Source of the DNA: Alloalcanivorax xiamenensis
GTDB taxonomy: Bacteria > Pseudomonadota > Gammaproteobacteria > Pseudomonadales > Alcanivoracaceae
Direction of reading: 5' to 3'
Assembly (NCBI RefSeq): GCF_009846745.1
Contig: NZ_AQPF01000012.1
Span: forward strand, 29,835 to 93,834
DNA: 64,000 nucleotides
Made by a program: the position numbers and the translations under genes. The first letter of the stretch is position 1, and each line of letters begins with the position of its first letter. The notes under the pieces were generated by a model. The model was not told the DNA's origin, did no database searches, and saw only the letters and a list, made by a program, of their open reading frames with translations. Shown piece by piece: positions 8,836-17,306 of this stretch.

Positions 8836-9675
8836 TTACCGGTTTTGCTGCTCCGACAACCGCTCTTCCAACGTGCCCAGGCGATTCTCCATGGTTCTCA
8901 ACAGGTCCAACATCTCCTGCCGCTCATCGTGAGCGCGCTGATTTTCCCGCTCTCTTTCTTCCCGAAGTTCCAGATCGTGCACTTCTTGCGTGGCGTTGAC
9001 GATAATGGCGATGAACAGGTTCAGAACCATGAAGCTGGAGATGAGAATAAAGGGAACGAAGAAGACCCAGGCGTGAGGGAACTGTTCGATGACCGGACGG
9101 GCAATGCCCATGGACCAGCTTTCCAGTGTCATGATCTGGAACAAGGTGTAGATGCTGGCTCCGAGCGTGCCGAACCATTCCGGGAAGGCCTCGCCGAACA
9201 ACTCCGTGCCCATTACGCCGAAAATATAGAACATCATCAGCAACAGCGCCGCGGTCCAGCCGATGCCGGGCAGGGAGTGCATCAAGGACTCCACCAGCAT
9301 GCGCAATCGTTTGACCGTGGACAGGAGCCGCAATACCCGGAGGATGCGAAGGCTGCGCAGGATGGCCAACTGACCGGAGGTGGGCGCGAGGGAAATGCCG
9401 ACGATAAGGAAGTCAAAGAGGTTCCAGCCGGAGCGAAAGAAGCGGGGGCCGAACGCAGCCAGCTTGATCACAATCTCCGCCACGAACACCGCAAGGATAA
9501 TGCTGTTGAGCAGGGCCAGTAACCCGCCGGCGGCTTCTTCCGCGGCGGTGGAAGTCTCCACCCCCAGAACGATGGCATTGAGGAGGATCAGGGCGGTAAT
9601 CAGGTGCCGTACGGGCGGAGACTCGATCCACTCCCCAAGCCGTGTGCGCCAACCGTTCAGGACCAGCGTTGTCAT
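8836..9675 (-). CDS. Bacterial voltage-gated sodium channel (NaChBac/NavAb type)
   Basis: 279-residue six-helix ion channel subunit that should assemble as a homotetramer. S1-S3 lie at about 22-95, and S4 carries arginines every third position (R107, R110, R113, R116). The pore has the selectivity filter TLESWSM at 183-189, the exact filter known from bacterial Nav channels and not the TVGYG of potassium channels. S6 is at about 203-228, and a charged C-terminal coiled coil (about 235-275) fits the known tetramerisation helix. The ATG at 9675 is preferred to a TTG at 9696 because GGAGAGA lies just upstream of it. Such channels have been linked to motility and pH homeostasis in alkaliphiles. 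Confidence 0.93.
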   Translation of the reverse strand: MTTLVLNGWRTRLGEWIESPPVRHLITALILLNAIVLGVETSTAAEEAAGGLLALLNSIILAVFVAEIVIKLAAFGPRFFRSGWNLFDFLIVGISLAPTSGQLAILRSLRILRVLRLLSTVKRLRMLVESLMHSLPGIGWTAALLLMMFYIFGVMGTELFGEAFPEWFGTLGASIYTLFQIMTLESWSMGIARPVIEQFPHAWVFFVPFILISSFMVLNLFIAIIVNATQEVHDLELREERERENQRAHDERQEMLDLLRTMENRLGTLEERLSEQQNR

Positions 9676-9961
9676 ACTGTATCTCTCCGTTCGCAATTCC
9701 CTGGCGCCGCCGAGGCCGCTTCCGGCCGGCGCGTTCGGCGCGCAGTATACATCGTGTGGTTAGTGAGGCCGACAGGGGATCGATTGCTATCATCCATTGC
9801 TATCCCCGCCCCAGGGACGCCCCCGGGTACTAATGACCAGGAGAGAAAGAAATAATTCCGTTTTATGTCCTGTCTTTTCGGTGTTATTCAATATGCGATG
9901 GTTTACGGTGTGAGCTGTTGGAATGATGTGTTGTAAAGATAAGGCCATCTGAAGGTGAAGT

Positions 9962-10201
9962 ATGAAGAACGCTTATTTAGTGATCGGCATCCTGTGTGCC
10001 CTATACACTATCGCTGATCTCCTTGGGTTCTTACCTGTCGATTTATGGATCAGGACTTGGGAATGGCTTTTTGTTCATAACCCACAGCCTCAATACTATA
10101 AAATAGTTCCAGATAGCGGACTTCATTATGACCCTTTTATTTCCGGTGTCTTGGCCATAATTTTTATTACCTACGGCCTTCATGGCAGGAGAAAGGCCTG
10201 A
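9962..10201 (+). CDS. Small membrane protein, unknown
   Basis: 79 residues with two hydrophobic segments (about 3-25 and 56-72) joined by a loop rich in aromatic residues and containing 'NPQPQYYKIVPDSGLHYDP'. GAAGGTGA precedes the ATG. The codon use is more AT-rich than that of flanking genes. No family recognised. It could be a membrane immunity or accessory protein, but nothing in the sequence proves this. The 285 bp before it, back to the sodium-channel start, show no other feature. Confidence 0.6.
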   Translation: MKNAYLVIGILCALYTIADLLGFLPVDLWIRTWEWLFVHNPQPQYYKIVPDSGLHYDPFISGVLAIIFITYGLHGRRKA

Positions 10202-10352
10202 TCTTATATTGCTGTGTCCCTGTGTCCCGAGGTGGTAACGGTATGGCCTGCGGTGAGCCCCTGGAGGGGTGGGTTGGTTCGGAAAACTGAATTAAAGTCC
10301 TTTTGGGTTATGAGAAGGGATCATTTTCTTTGAAGTAAGGGCTCAAACAGGT

Positions 10353-11180
10353 ATGGACAAGAAAGCCAATAAGATTCTGCTTTCCACCTTTTGGAAGAAC
10401 GGTTGGATTGACAGAAAGGACAGGGTTCTGACAGGGCTGGACGTTGAGTATGCGAAATCAAAGGGGTTGATGTTTGATCCGATTTCGATTTCACATGATG
10501 ACTGCGTGGCTTCCATTGTCAGATTGGTAAACGAAACCCCTGTGGAGGCGGTGGCCAAAGGGTTTGTCAGTAGCCTGAGTCGTCGCCGTCTGGATTGGCG
10601 CTCCGCCCTATCCTCTTATGTGATTGCAAGGAGCATCCCCGGCCATCACTACACTCCTGTCGTCTCCGGAACTCACTATGTGGACGGAAAGCCGGCTGCG
10701 CACTCTTATTTTTGCGGTATTTGCGAAGGCTGCCGGTATGGGGTGATAGGGCATGAGTTCTATAAGGAAAGTGATCTTAATGTATTGAATTTCGAGCGGA
10801 TGAAATGGGGCGGTGTTCGCCATGGTGACATTCTCTACATCCTTTTTGACATGAGGGAGTTTAAGCGGTGTGAGATTCCCGAGCCGACGGCTGATGATGT
10901 CGATTGTCTGAACGGCATCCTGAGTGTAATTGAAAGCTCCCAGCCCGATGATTATCCAGGTGCACTTGAGAAGCGGCTGGCCTCGGTTGTAAAGTCCAGC
11001 AAGGCGGAGCGGCAGGTTATCATTGAGATTCTGGCAAGCATCGGTGTGTTAAAACCCGGCAGCTACGACCGGCCGGTAAAGGGAAGAAACGACTGGGTGT
11101 TTGCCGAGTACTGGCGTGGTGAAGATGGCTATTGCCGTCAGGCGGTAGAAGAGTATTTCGGGCCATATTTATTGCTCTGA
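10353..11180 (+). CDS. Hypothetical protein, 275 residues
   Basis: Soluble-looking protein without signal peptide or membrane segments. It opens 'MDKKANKILLSTFWKNGWI' and has a CxxCxxC cluster ('YFCGICEGCRYG', about residues 114-125) that might bind a metal. The C-terminus 'GRNDWVFAEYWRGEDGYCRQ' resembles a pattern seen in uncharacterised or toxin-immunity-like proteins, but I cannot name a family. It lies in an AT-richer stretch between two ion-channel genes together with other orphan or damaged genes, consistent with acquired DNA. Confidence 0.6.
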   Translation: MDKKANKILLSTFWKNGWIDRKDRVLTGLDVEYAKSKGLMFDPISISHDDCVASIVRLVNETPVEAVAKGFVSSLSRRRLDWRSALSSYVIARSIPGHHYTPVVSGTHYVDGKPAAHSYFCGICEGCRYGVIGHEFYKESDLNVLNFERMKWGGVRHGDILYILFDMREFKRCEIPEPTADDVDCLNGILSVIESSQPDDYPGALEKRLASVVKSSKAERQVIIEILASIGVLKPGSYDRPVKGRNDWVFAEYWRGEDGYCRQAVEEYFGPYLLL

Positions 11181-11325
11181 CGGGGGCAGACGGTCAAACG
11201 GCTGATTGGACCACCTCCTGAATTTCTGGCATTACCAAACCAGGTTTCAAAAGGATAACGGTTCCGAAGGGGCGTTGAGAAGTGATAGGGTGAGTTCTTT
11301 CCTGAAAGAGTGAAGGATATGGCCA

Positions 11326-11702
11326 ATGAAAAGGATTTTAAGGAAGTTGTTAGGTTTTAAATCAGGCACGAGAAGCCCTGATGAAGCCTCTCCCGCCAGG
11401 AAAACCCCGGAAGATTGGGCACCCTGAAGCGGTTGGAGGATTACAACGGTCTCACGGTTCAGGAAGTTCAGGTCGCCGAAGACGACTTTGTCATAGTGCT
11501 GATCAGCGAGGCACGGCAGCCTCTGCCTTTGGGAGTCGACCTGTCCAACGGGCGAATGGATCTTCTTGTCGCCACCGTTATAACCGATGACGAGATGGAA
11601 TGGTTCATGGGGAACGGTCGGGGTACGCTGCTGGACAAGTTGATCGCCGCGGGAGTGGGGCAAGTCAGCGAGTGGGACGGAAAATCAATCCTGCAGGGAT
11701 AA
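11326..11702 (+). pseudogene. Frameshifted small gene (weakly SUFU-like C-terminus)
   Basis: ATG at 11326, preceded by AAGGATAT, encodes 'MKRILRKLLGFKSGTRSPDE' and runs to a TGA at 11425-11427. A second frame opening just before the break (TTG at 11415) continues 'LKRLEDYNGLTVQEVQV' to a stop at 11702. Adding one C in the CCC run at about 11422 would join them as a single protein of about 125 residues ('PEDWAPLKRLEDYNG'). The C-terminal part ('LLVATVITDDEMEWF', 'LLDKLIAAGVGQVS') loosely recalls suppressor-of-fused-type domains. Either a real frameshift mutation or a sequencing error. Confidence 0.45.
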
Positions 11703-11709
11703 TGACACG

Positions 11710-12342
11710 ATGCTTGATGAATCAGATATGAATCCGGAGCGCTGGGCCCGACTTATGACGCTGTGGGACTTCGGCGACAATACCGAGACGTATCGCTCCC
11801 TGGTGTCTTCCTACTCAGGGAAGGGCCGTTACTACCATTCGCGAGAACATGTTTCCGCTTGTCTTCGACATCTGGATAGATGCGTTTCGGAGATACAGTC
11901 CCCCTGTGAAGTAGAATTGGCCTTATGGTTTCATGATGCCATCTATGAGCCGCTTTCAGGAAAGAACGAGAAGAAGAGTGCTGACTGGGCACAATCTTTC
12001 GTGCTGGAGAATGGAGCATCCAGAGATATCGCCGATAGGGTGCACCGTCTCATTATGGTTACCGAGCACAATGCTCCTGCGAAGACGAGTGATGAATCGC
12101 TGCTAGTGGATATCGATCTGGCTGTATTGGGCGCGGAACCCGAAACTTACCAGATCTTCGAAGAAGGCGTGCGCAGCGAATACAAGATGGTGCCATGGCC
12201 TTTATATAAAAAGAAGAGAGTGGAGGTGCTCAAGGGCTTTCTTGATCGCCCCAGAATCTTTCAGAACGAGCCTTTCCTGACAGAACGCGAGCAGCAAGCC
12301 AGAAGGAATCTGGCGGCGGCCATATCGAAACTGGAAGGGTAG
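11710..12342 (+). CDS. HD-superfamily metal-dependent phosphohydrolase
   Basis: 210-residue HD protein of the predicted phosphohydrolase group COG4339. Metal-ligand motifs are 'RYYHSREHV' (H..E/H) and 'LWFHDAIYEP' (HD), with 'MVTEHNAP' and 'LLVDIDLAVLG' supplying the later histidine and aspartate. Substrate is unknown; nucleotides are likely by family analogy. The ATG at 11710 lies 7 bp after the previous stop; ATG 11728 is an alternative. The gene continues the AT-richer island and is followed by the remnant of a quinol monooxygenase gene. Confidence 0.82.
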   Translation: MLDESDMNPERWARLMTLWDFGDNTETYRSLVSSYSGKGRYYHSREHVSACLRHLDRCVSEIQSPCEVELALWFHDAIYEPLSGKNEKKSADWAQSFVLENGASRDIADRVHRLIMVTEHNAPAKTSDESLLVDIDLAVLGAEPETYQIFEEGVRSEYKMVPWPLYKKKRVEVLKGFLDRPRIFQNEPFLTEREQQARRNLAAAISKLEG

Positions 12343-12382
12343 CCCAGAGGCGGGCGGATGGTGGATCCAGTAAGAGAGCCTG

Positions 12383-12627
12383 ATGGTGTCGAAGGTGATA
12401 TTGAAAGGGGGCATCGTGGTGCCTGAGACCGATCTTGAGGCCGTCAAAGCCGAGCTGCCCACTATATTGGCGCCATCATGAGAGAGCCCGGCTGCTTCTT
12501 GGTTTGGATAGGTGTGCGCAAATAGGGAGTGTTCCGCAGCCGCTTACGATTCAGGACAAAAAAGGAAACACGCTTTCCGGCAATGGTGAGCTGGGGGACA
12601 CATACGAGCGGTTTCATGGGCCGGACT
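12383..12627 (+). pseudogene. Remnant of an antibiotic-biosynthesis-type (YgiN-like) quinol monooxygenase
   Basis: ATG 12383 encodes 'MVSKVILKGGIVVPETDLEA' and then 'VKAELPTILAPS' before a stop at 12481. The opening is typical of putative quinol monooxygenases of about 95-100 residues. Beyond the stop, other frames give 'MREPGCFLV' and 'GELGDTYERFHG', matching the family's 'TRxExGCLVF' and 'WGxVTxNVERHY' blocks, with the centre missing. The gene has decayed by frameshift and deletion. It fills most of the 350-bp gap between the HD protein and the channel gene; nothing else is visible there. Confidence 0.55.
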
Positions 12628-12692
12628 GACGGACCGGGGTGGGCGCGTTGGCCTTCTATAAAATGGGGCGCTTGCCTTTGACCGATAGAAGT

Positions 12693-13766
12693 CTACTCCG
12701 CCCCTAAATAGCGGGTCACCACACCACGCCAACCTTCATCGTTTAAAATGCCCAGCAAGGCCTGGTCCAAAGGCTCGCGGAGCGGAGACCCATTGGCCAC
12801 GGCAATGGCGTAACTTTCTTCCCGCGCGAGCTGTGGCAGGACCAGTACCTCGTTTTCCTGGTTCTGGCGCAGCAAGTAACGCATTACCGGAGCGTCATGG
12901 ACCACCGCATCAACGCGCCCTTGCGCCACGGCTTGCATCGCGTGTGCGATGTTCGGATAAGGCCGATAAGCAATGCCTTGATTGTCGAGCCAGTGAGAGG
13001 CACTGGTGCCGTCGACGGTTCCAACTTTAACCCGTGGCAGGTCCGCGACGCTGGAAACCCGGGTTTGCAGTTGATTAACCGTAACGCTGGAGGCAATGGC
13101 GGCGGTAAAACCGGATATGGTGATGATGCTGACAAACATCCAGATCAGGCCGATGACCCGGCCGGCCGGAGTGATTGGCGCTTTATCGCCGTAACCCACG
13201 GTGGTCATGGTGACCGCCGACCACCAAAAGCCGCTGCCAATGCCTTCACGGATGCTGCCACCGAACTGTTCAGGGTTGCGGTGGCGCTCCAACAGCCAGA
13301 CCACGACGCCAACTGCCAGCAAGACCAATACCAGCGCGGTAACCGCGGAGAGGAATTTCCAACTGAACAGGCCTTGCAGCGTCGTCAGCCACCCGGAGGG
13401 ACTGCTGGGCGTGGCGATGCCCAGGCCGGCACGAAACATGGGCTGAGTGAAGTCCAAACGCCGTTCCCGATCGGCGGTCACACTGATGGCCCCGATAGCC
13501 ACATCGGCCTGGCCTTGCTCCACGGCTTCGAGCATTTCCGACACGCTTGGGTATGGGCGCAACTGGTAGTCCTGCCCCAGTTGACCGGCCAGTTGATGCC
13601 ATAAATCGACACTGATACCGGTCCAGTGGCCTTCCTCCTGATAGCTGAAGGGCGGAGCCGATTTTACCGCCACGGTGAGTGGTTCGGCATGCGTCAGGCC
13701 GCTGATCAGCAGGCACACGACGGCGATCAAAAGAGGTGATGGGTGGGTGCGTTCCTGATATGGCAT
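12693..13766 (-). CDS. Ionotropic glutamate-receptor-like potassium channel
   Basis: 357-residue protein combining a split periplasmic amino-acid-binding domain with an ion pore, as in bacterial GluR0. A signal peptide ends near residue 27 ('ISGLTHA'). Binding lobe 1 spans about 28-120 ('TVAVKSAPPFSYQEEGHWTG', 'ADVAIGAISVTADRER'), TM1 139-159, the pore loop carries the potassium filter TVGYGD at 189-194, TM2 about 203-225, and lobe 2 follows ('VGTVDGTSASHWL', 'GRVDAVVHDAPV'). The ATG at 13766 is preferred over longer frames because GGGAGGAAAGG lies directly before it. Expected to open on ligand binding; ligand identity is not readable. Confidence 0.9.
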   Translation of the reverse strand: MPYQERTHPSPLLIAVVCLLISGLTHAEPLTVAVKSAPPFSYQEEGHWTGISVDLWHQLAGQLGQDYQLRPYPSVSEMLEAVEQGQADVAIGAISVTADRERRLDFTQPMFRAGLGIATPSSPSGWLTTLQGLFSWKFLSAVTALVLVLLAVGVVVWLLERHRNPEQFGGSIREGIGSGFWWSAVTMTTVGYGDKAPITPAGRVIGLIWMFVSIITISGFTAAIASSVTVNQLQTRVSSVADLPRVKVGTVDGTSASHWLDNQGIAYRPYPNIAHAMQAVAQGRVDAVVHDAPVMRYLLRQNQENEVLVLPQLAREESYAIAVANGSPLREPLDQALLGILNDEGWRGVVTRYLGAE

Positions 13767-14074
13767 CCTTTCCTCCCGGTGGATGTCGGCTACGCCCAAC
13801 AACGGCCACGGGCGCGTATCGTGTTTTTTTGCGTCGGGTTCAGGGTAGCGGTCTCTTCGCCGGCGCACCAGCAGGGCGGGAGAGGCGCGACGCAAAGTTC
13901 GGATGGGAAGGTCGATCTTGTTTTAGAGAGTCGAGGAAAAATGGGCTTTTCTGGTTATAGTGATGATTGCAAAAGAATCTGAACCGCTGTTACTCGCGGA
14001 GTTGTTGCTGCTCCGTTCGGGGGGGATTTGATAGGGGGGCATGCTTGAGCGGAAAAGTGAAAGAGAGGTGAACC

Positions 14075-14461
14075 ATGATCGCCTATACCATGGTTGGCAT
14101 CCGGGATCTGGATAGAGCGAGTGACTTCTATACCCCGTTGTTCCAGGAAATGGGGTTTAAGGTGTGCTGGCGGGACGAAGATTGCGTCTCCTATGGTGTC
14201 GTTGATGATTTGTCGGTCCCCCGGTTCTTTGTCGGCTACCCATTTGATGGCGAGGCGGCCTCGGTTGGCAATGGCACCATGACGGCGTTCCAGCTCCCGG
14301 AGCCCCGGAAAGTAGACCGGCTCTATGACATCGCTATGCGTCAGGGTGGGAGTGATGAAGGCAAGCCGGGATATCGACCTCGGTACGGAGAGGGGTTCTA
14401 TGCCGCTTACGTGCGGGATCCGGATGGCAACAAGCTGGCTTTTATTGTCTATGACGGCTAA
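14075..14461 (+). CDS. VOC-family (glyoxalase-like) protein
   Basis: 128-residue protein with the paired beta-alpha-beta-beta-beta fold of the vicinal oxygen chelate superfamily: 'YTMVGIRDLDRASDFYTPLF' at residues 3-22, 'ASVGNGTMTAFQL' in the middle and 'GFYAAYVRDPDGNKLAFIVY' at the end, the classic C-terminal block. AGAGAGG precedes the ATG. It may be a lyase or a drug-binding protein; the first metal-ligand histidine common in glyoxalase I is not evident, so catalysis is uncertain. Confidence 0.85.
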   Translation: MIAYTMVGIRDLDRASDFYTPLFQEMGFKVCWRDEDCVSYGVVDDLSVPRFFVGYPFDGEAASVGNGTMTAFQLPEPRKVDRLYDIAMRQGGSDEGKPGYRPRYGEGFYAAYVRDPDGNKLAFIVYDG

Positions 14462-14612
14462 TCGGCTTGAGCACTACCTTCCGTCTGGAAAACGCCGTTG
14501 ACACGGGAGGAGATTTGGCAGAATCAGGCAAGGGGGATGTCTTGCCGTTCTCCAGGGTTTATGTTGGCATGCTACACGTCAACCCACTTTGGTTAATCGT
14601 GAGAGCAGTCCA

Positions 14613-15482
14613 ATGACCGACGACACCTATACGCCTCCGAAAGTCTGGCAATGGGAACCCGGCAACGGCGGCAAGTTCGCCAACATCAACCGGCCCATCG
14701 CCGGTGCCACCCATGACAAAGAACTACCGGTGGGCAAGCACCCATTGCAACTCTACTCCCTGGCCACGCCCAATGGCGTCAAGGTCACGGTGATGCTGGA
14801 GGAGTTGCTGGCCCTGGGGCATACGGGGGCGGAGTATGACGCCTGGCTGATCAATATCGGTGAAGGCGATCAATTCGGCAGCGGCTTCGTGGAAATCAAT
14901 CCGAATTCCAAGATTCCCGCCATGGTGGATCACAGCGTGGACCCGCCGCGGCGTGTTTTTGAAACCGCCTCCATTGTCCTGTATTTGGCGGAGAAATTCG
15001 GCGCTCTGATACCCAAGGAGCAGGGGGGCCGCACCGAGTGTATGAACTGGCTGTTCTGGCAGCAGGGCGCGGCGCCTTTCCTGGGCGGTGGTTTCGGCCA
15101 TTTTTATGCCTATGCCCCGGAGAAGTATCGCTACCCCATCGATCGCTACACCATGGAAGTGAAACGCCAACTCGACGTGTTGGATCGCCACCTGGCGGAG
15201 AACACTTATCTGGCCGGTGATGAATATTCCATCGCGGATGTGGCCACCTGGCCCTGGTACGGACAACTGGTATTGGGACGTTTGTACGATGCGGCCGAAT
15301 TCCTGGACGTCGGGTCGTACAAAAACGTGGCCCGTTGGGCCCAGCAAATCGACGCCCGTCCGGCGGTGAGCCGTGGCCGCATGGTGAACCGGACTTTCGG
15401 TAAACCGGAAACCCAGCTCCGTGAGCGCCACGATGCCAGCGATTTCGACACCCGCACCCAGGACAAAATTGAGGCGCCCTGA
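14613..15482 (+). CDS. yghU: YghU-type glutathione-dependent disulfide-bond oxidoreductase
   Basis: 289-residue GST-fold protein matching the length (288) and plan of E. coli YghU, a nu-class enzyme that uses bound glutathione to reduce disulfides. Hallmarks: N-terminal extension 'PPKVWQWEPGNGGKFANINR', thioredoxin-like domain with 'LYSLATPNGVKVTVMLEEL' and 'NPNSKIPAMVD', then the helical domain ending 'DEYSIADVATWPWYG'. ATG at 14613 matches the YghU start; a TTG eight codons earlier is possible but unneeded. The similarly organised GST at 33406 is a shorter relative. Confidence 0.92.
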   Translation: MTDDTYTPPKVWQWEPGNGGKFANINRPIAGATHDKELPVGKHPLQLYSLATPNGVKVTVMLEELLALGHTGAEYDAWLINIGEGDQFGSGFVEINPNSKIPAMVDHSVDPPRRVFETASIVLYLAEKFGALIPKEQGGRTECMNWLFWQQGAAPFLGGGFGHFYAYAPEKYRYPIDRYTMEVKRQLDVLDRHLAENTYLAGDEYSIADVATWPWYGQLVLGRLYDAAEFLDVGSYKNVARWAQQIDARPAVSRGRMVNRTFGKPETQLRERHDASDFDTRTQDKIEAP

Positions 15483-15508
15483 GGTCGATTGCAAAGAGCG
15501 TTGGGGGC

Positions 15509-16022
15509 ATGAAACAACGAAAGGCATTGCTCCAGCGAATTGCGGCGGTCATTACCAATAAAATGAACGGCGCAACCCTGCGTGTGGCCGTGGACGGTGC
15601 GGACGGGGCGGGGAAGAGCACCTTCGCGGATGAGTTATGGCGGATGTTGCGCGCGGATGAAATCAGGGTAATCCGCGCATCCGTCGATGGCTTCCATAAC
15701 CCGGAGGTCGTTCGTTACCGCAGGGGACGCTATTCTCCGGAAGGTTTTTATTACGATTCCTATGATTACGAGGCCCTCGTACCAGGACCACCCTCTGAAT
15801 CGCCGTTACACGGAAGGACAGGTCTTTTATAGGCAACTTTCAGTGGATACTCTGAGCGAAATACGAACCTTGCTACACGGGTTTGATGAGCGCGATGACA
15901 TCATCGGGATCCTGTGTGAAGAGATGTATGAGCCCGGGGAGCTGAATGAACAGGAGGTGCAATGGGACGGCACCTTCGTCCATCGCATCTTCATTCCCGA
16001 TATGGGTTGGAAGCGTCGATAA
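15509..16022 (+). pseudogene. Broken uridine-kinase-like P-loop gene
   Basis: The 5' part (15509-15832) encodes a uridine-kinase-type N-terminus with Walker A 'DGADGAGKST' near residues 29-38, 'VIRASVDGFHNP' and 'YYDSYDYEALV', then runs out of frame at about 15790. A different frame continues 'NRRYTEGQVFYRQLS', which resembles the C-terminal 'RRY..GQ.LY' block of the same family, and ends at 16022 after 'EVQWDGTFVHRIFIPDMGW'. The middle lid and substrate region of a normal protein of about 200 residues is missing. The gene thus appears to have suffered an internal deletion and a frameshift; the tail may come from another gene. Confidence 0.5.
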
Positions 16023-16031
16023 ACTCGCCCG

Positions 16032-16418
16032 TTACTGCCATTTGCTTTCGATGAGGGTGCCCCGTCCCACGGTCTTGGTCACCGGGGTTTTGGCGGCGAT
16101 CTCCAGCAGCCGTTGACGTTGCTCGTCGGTCAGCTCCCTGCTGCAGGAAAGTGTCCGGTCGATGAACTCATTACCGTCCTCGTCGCGATGAAAATGCAGG
16201 TAGACGCTGATCTCCCCCAATTCCCAGCCCTTGCGGTCGGCGTACATACGCAGGGTGATGGAAGTGCAGGCACCAAGACTGGAAAGCAGCAACTCGTAGG
16301 GATTGGGGCCGCTGTCCTCGCCGCCCAGATCGGAGCCTTCATCGGCTTGAAAACGATGGTGACGGGCGTGGATATGCTGCTGGTAATGAGTGTCGCTGTA
16401 TACCGATACCTTGGCCAT
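16032..16418 (-). CDS. OsmC-family protein
   Basis: 128-residue OsmC/Ohr-fold protein, normally a thiol-dependent peroxidase acting on organic hydroperoxides. The first catalytic cysteine is present (C51 in 'SSLGACTSITLRMYADRKGW'). The block that usually holds the second cysteine ('CPVxxTL') reads 'KTPVTKTV' here, so the resolving cysteine is replaced by threonine. C92 lies elsewhere. The ATG at 16418 has GGAG just upstream; an ATG at 16430 is an alternative. Convergent with the broken kinase gene. Confidence 0.88.
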   Translation of the reverse strand: MAKVSVYSDTHYQQHIHARHHRFQADEGSDLGGEDSGPNPYELLLSSLGACTSITLRMYADRKGWELGEISVYLHFHRDEDGNEFIDRTLSCSRELTDEQRQRLLEIAAKTPVTKTVGRGTLIESKWQ

Positions 16419-16579
16419 TGCGGTCTCCATGACGGTGAGAAACAGAATGCCTACTGTGCCACAGCCGCGCCGGGATCGGGAATGCCCCTCTTTGGAGAGA
16501 GGGGCGGCGCGGTCAGGGTGGATAGAGCGGAGACGCGGGTAAGCGGATAACGCGGATAAGTAAATGGAAGCGCGCTGCG

Positions 16580-17212
16580 TCAGACCGCGTGGGCGGCCAG
16601 GTCATCGTCGATCTGGCGTGCCTTGATGGCCGCGGGGCGCTCCATCAGATTGGCGCAGTAGCGTTCGAACACCGGCCGCTTTTCGATGGTGCCAACAGCC
16701 ATCTCGTAACCCAGATAAGCGCCAGCGAGCAGATCGGCGGCGGTGAATTGCTCCCCAACCAAATAATCCCTCCAGCGTAATTCGTTTTCCAACGTATTGA
16801 GTACCCGGTCCAGGGTGCCGTAGCCAGCGGTGATCGCTTTCTTGGCATCGTCGCCGACCTCGAAACCCAGCACATGGTTGGTGCAGGCCGCGTCAAACGG
16901 GCCCGCGATAAAAAACAGCCAACGATAGTAAGCGCCTCGTTCCCGGCTGGTCACAGCCGGAGCCAGTCCGGCTTGTGGGAAGGCATCGGCCAGATAGGTG
17001 CAAATCGCCGAGACCTCGGTGATCACGGTGTCGCCATGCACCAGCGCGGGGACTTTCCCCATCGGGTTGATCGCCAGATAGTCCGCGTCTCTCATCCCCA
17101 AACCGAATGACAAAACATGGGTCCGGTAGGGCTGGTTCACTTCTTCAAGCATCCAGCGCGCCACTCGGGCCCGAGACATGGGATTGGTGTAGAAAACCAG
17201 ATCCTGACTCAT
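16580..17212 (-). CDS. Glutathione S-transferase family protein
   Basis: 210-residue two-domain GST: thioredoxin-like N-terminus with 'FYTNPMSRARVARWMLEEV' and the cis-proline / gamma-glutamyl site 'NPMGKVPALVHGDTVITEVSAI' (positions about 49-70), then an all-helical domain with 'LVGEQFTAADLLAG'. Expected cytosolic conjugation or peroxide reduction with glutathione. It stands alone between convergent and divergent neighbours. Confidence 0.9.
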   Translation of the reverse strand: MSQDLVFYTNPMSRARVARWMLEEVNQPYRTHVLSFGLGMRDADYLAINPMGKVPALVHGDTVITEVSAICTYLADAFPQAGLAPAVTSRERGAYYRWLFFIAGPFDAACTNHVLGFEVGDDAKKAITAGYGTLDRVLNTLENELRWRDYLVGEQFTAADLLAGAYLGYEMAVGTIEKRPVFERYCANLMERPAAIKARQIDDDLAAHAV

Positions 17213-17306
17213 GCAATCCTCTCCGTGTCATTGTTGATTGGAGAGCGAGTGTATCGGGGGCTCCTGTCAGATAATGGCAGCAGTGCCCCGTGGTTGGCAT
17301 GAGCCG

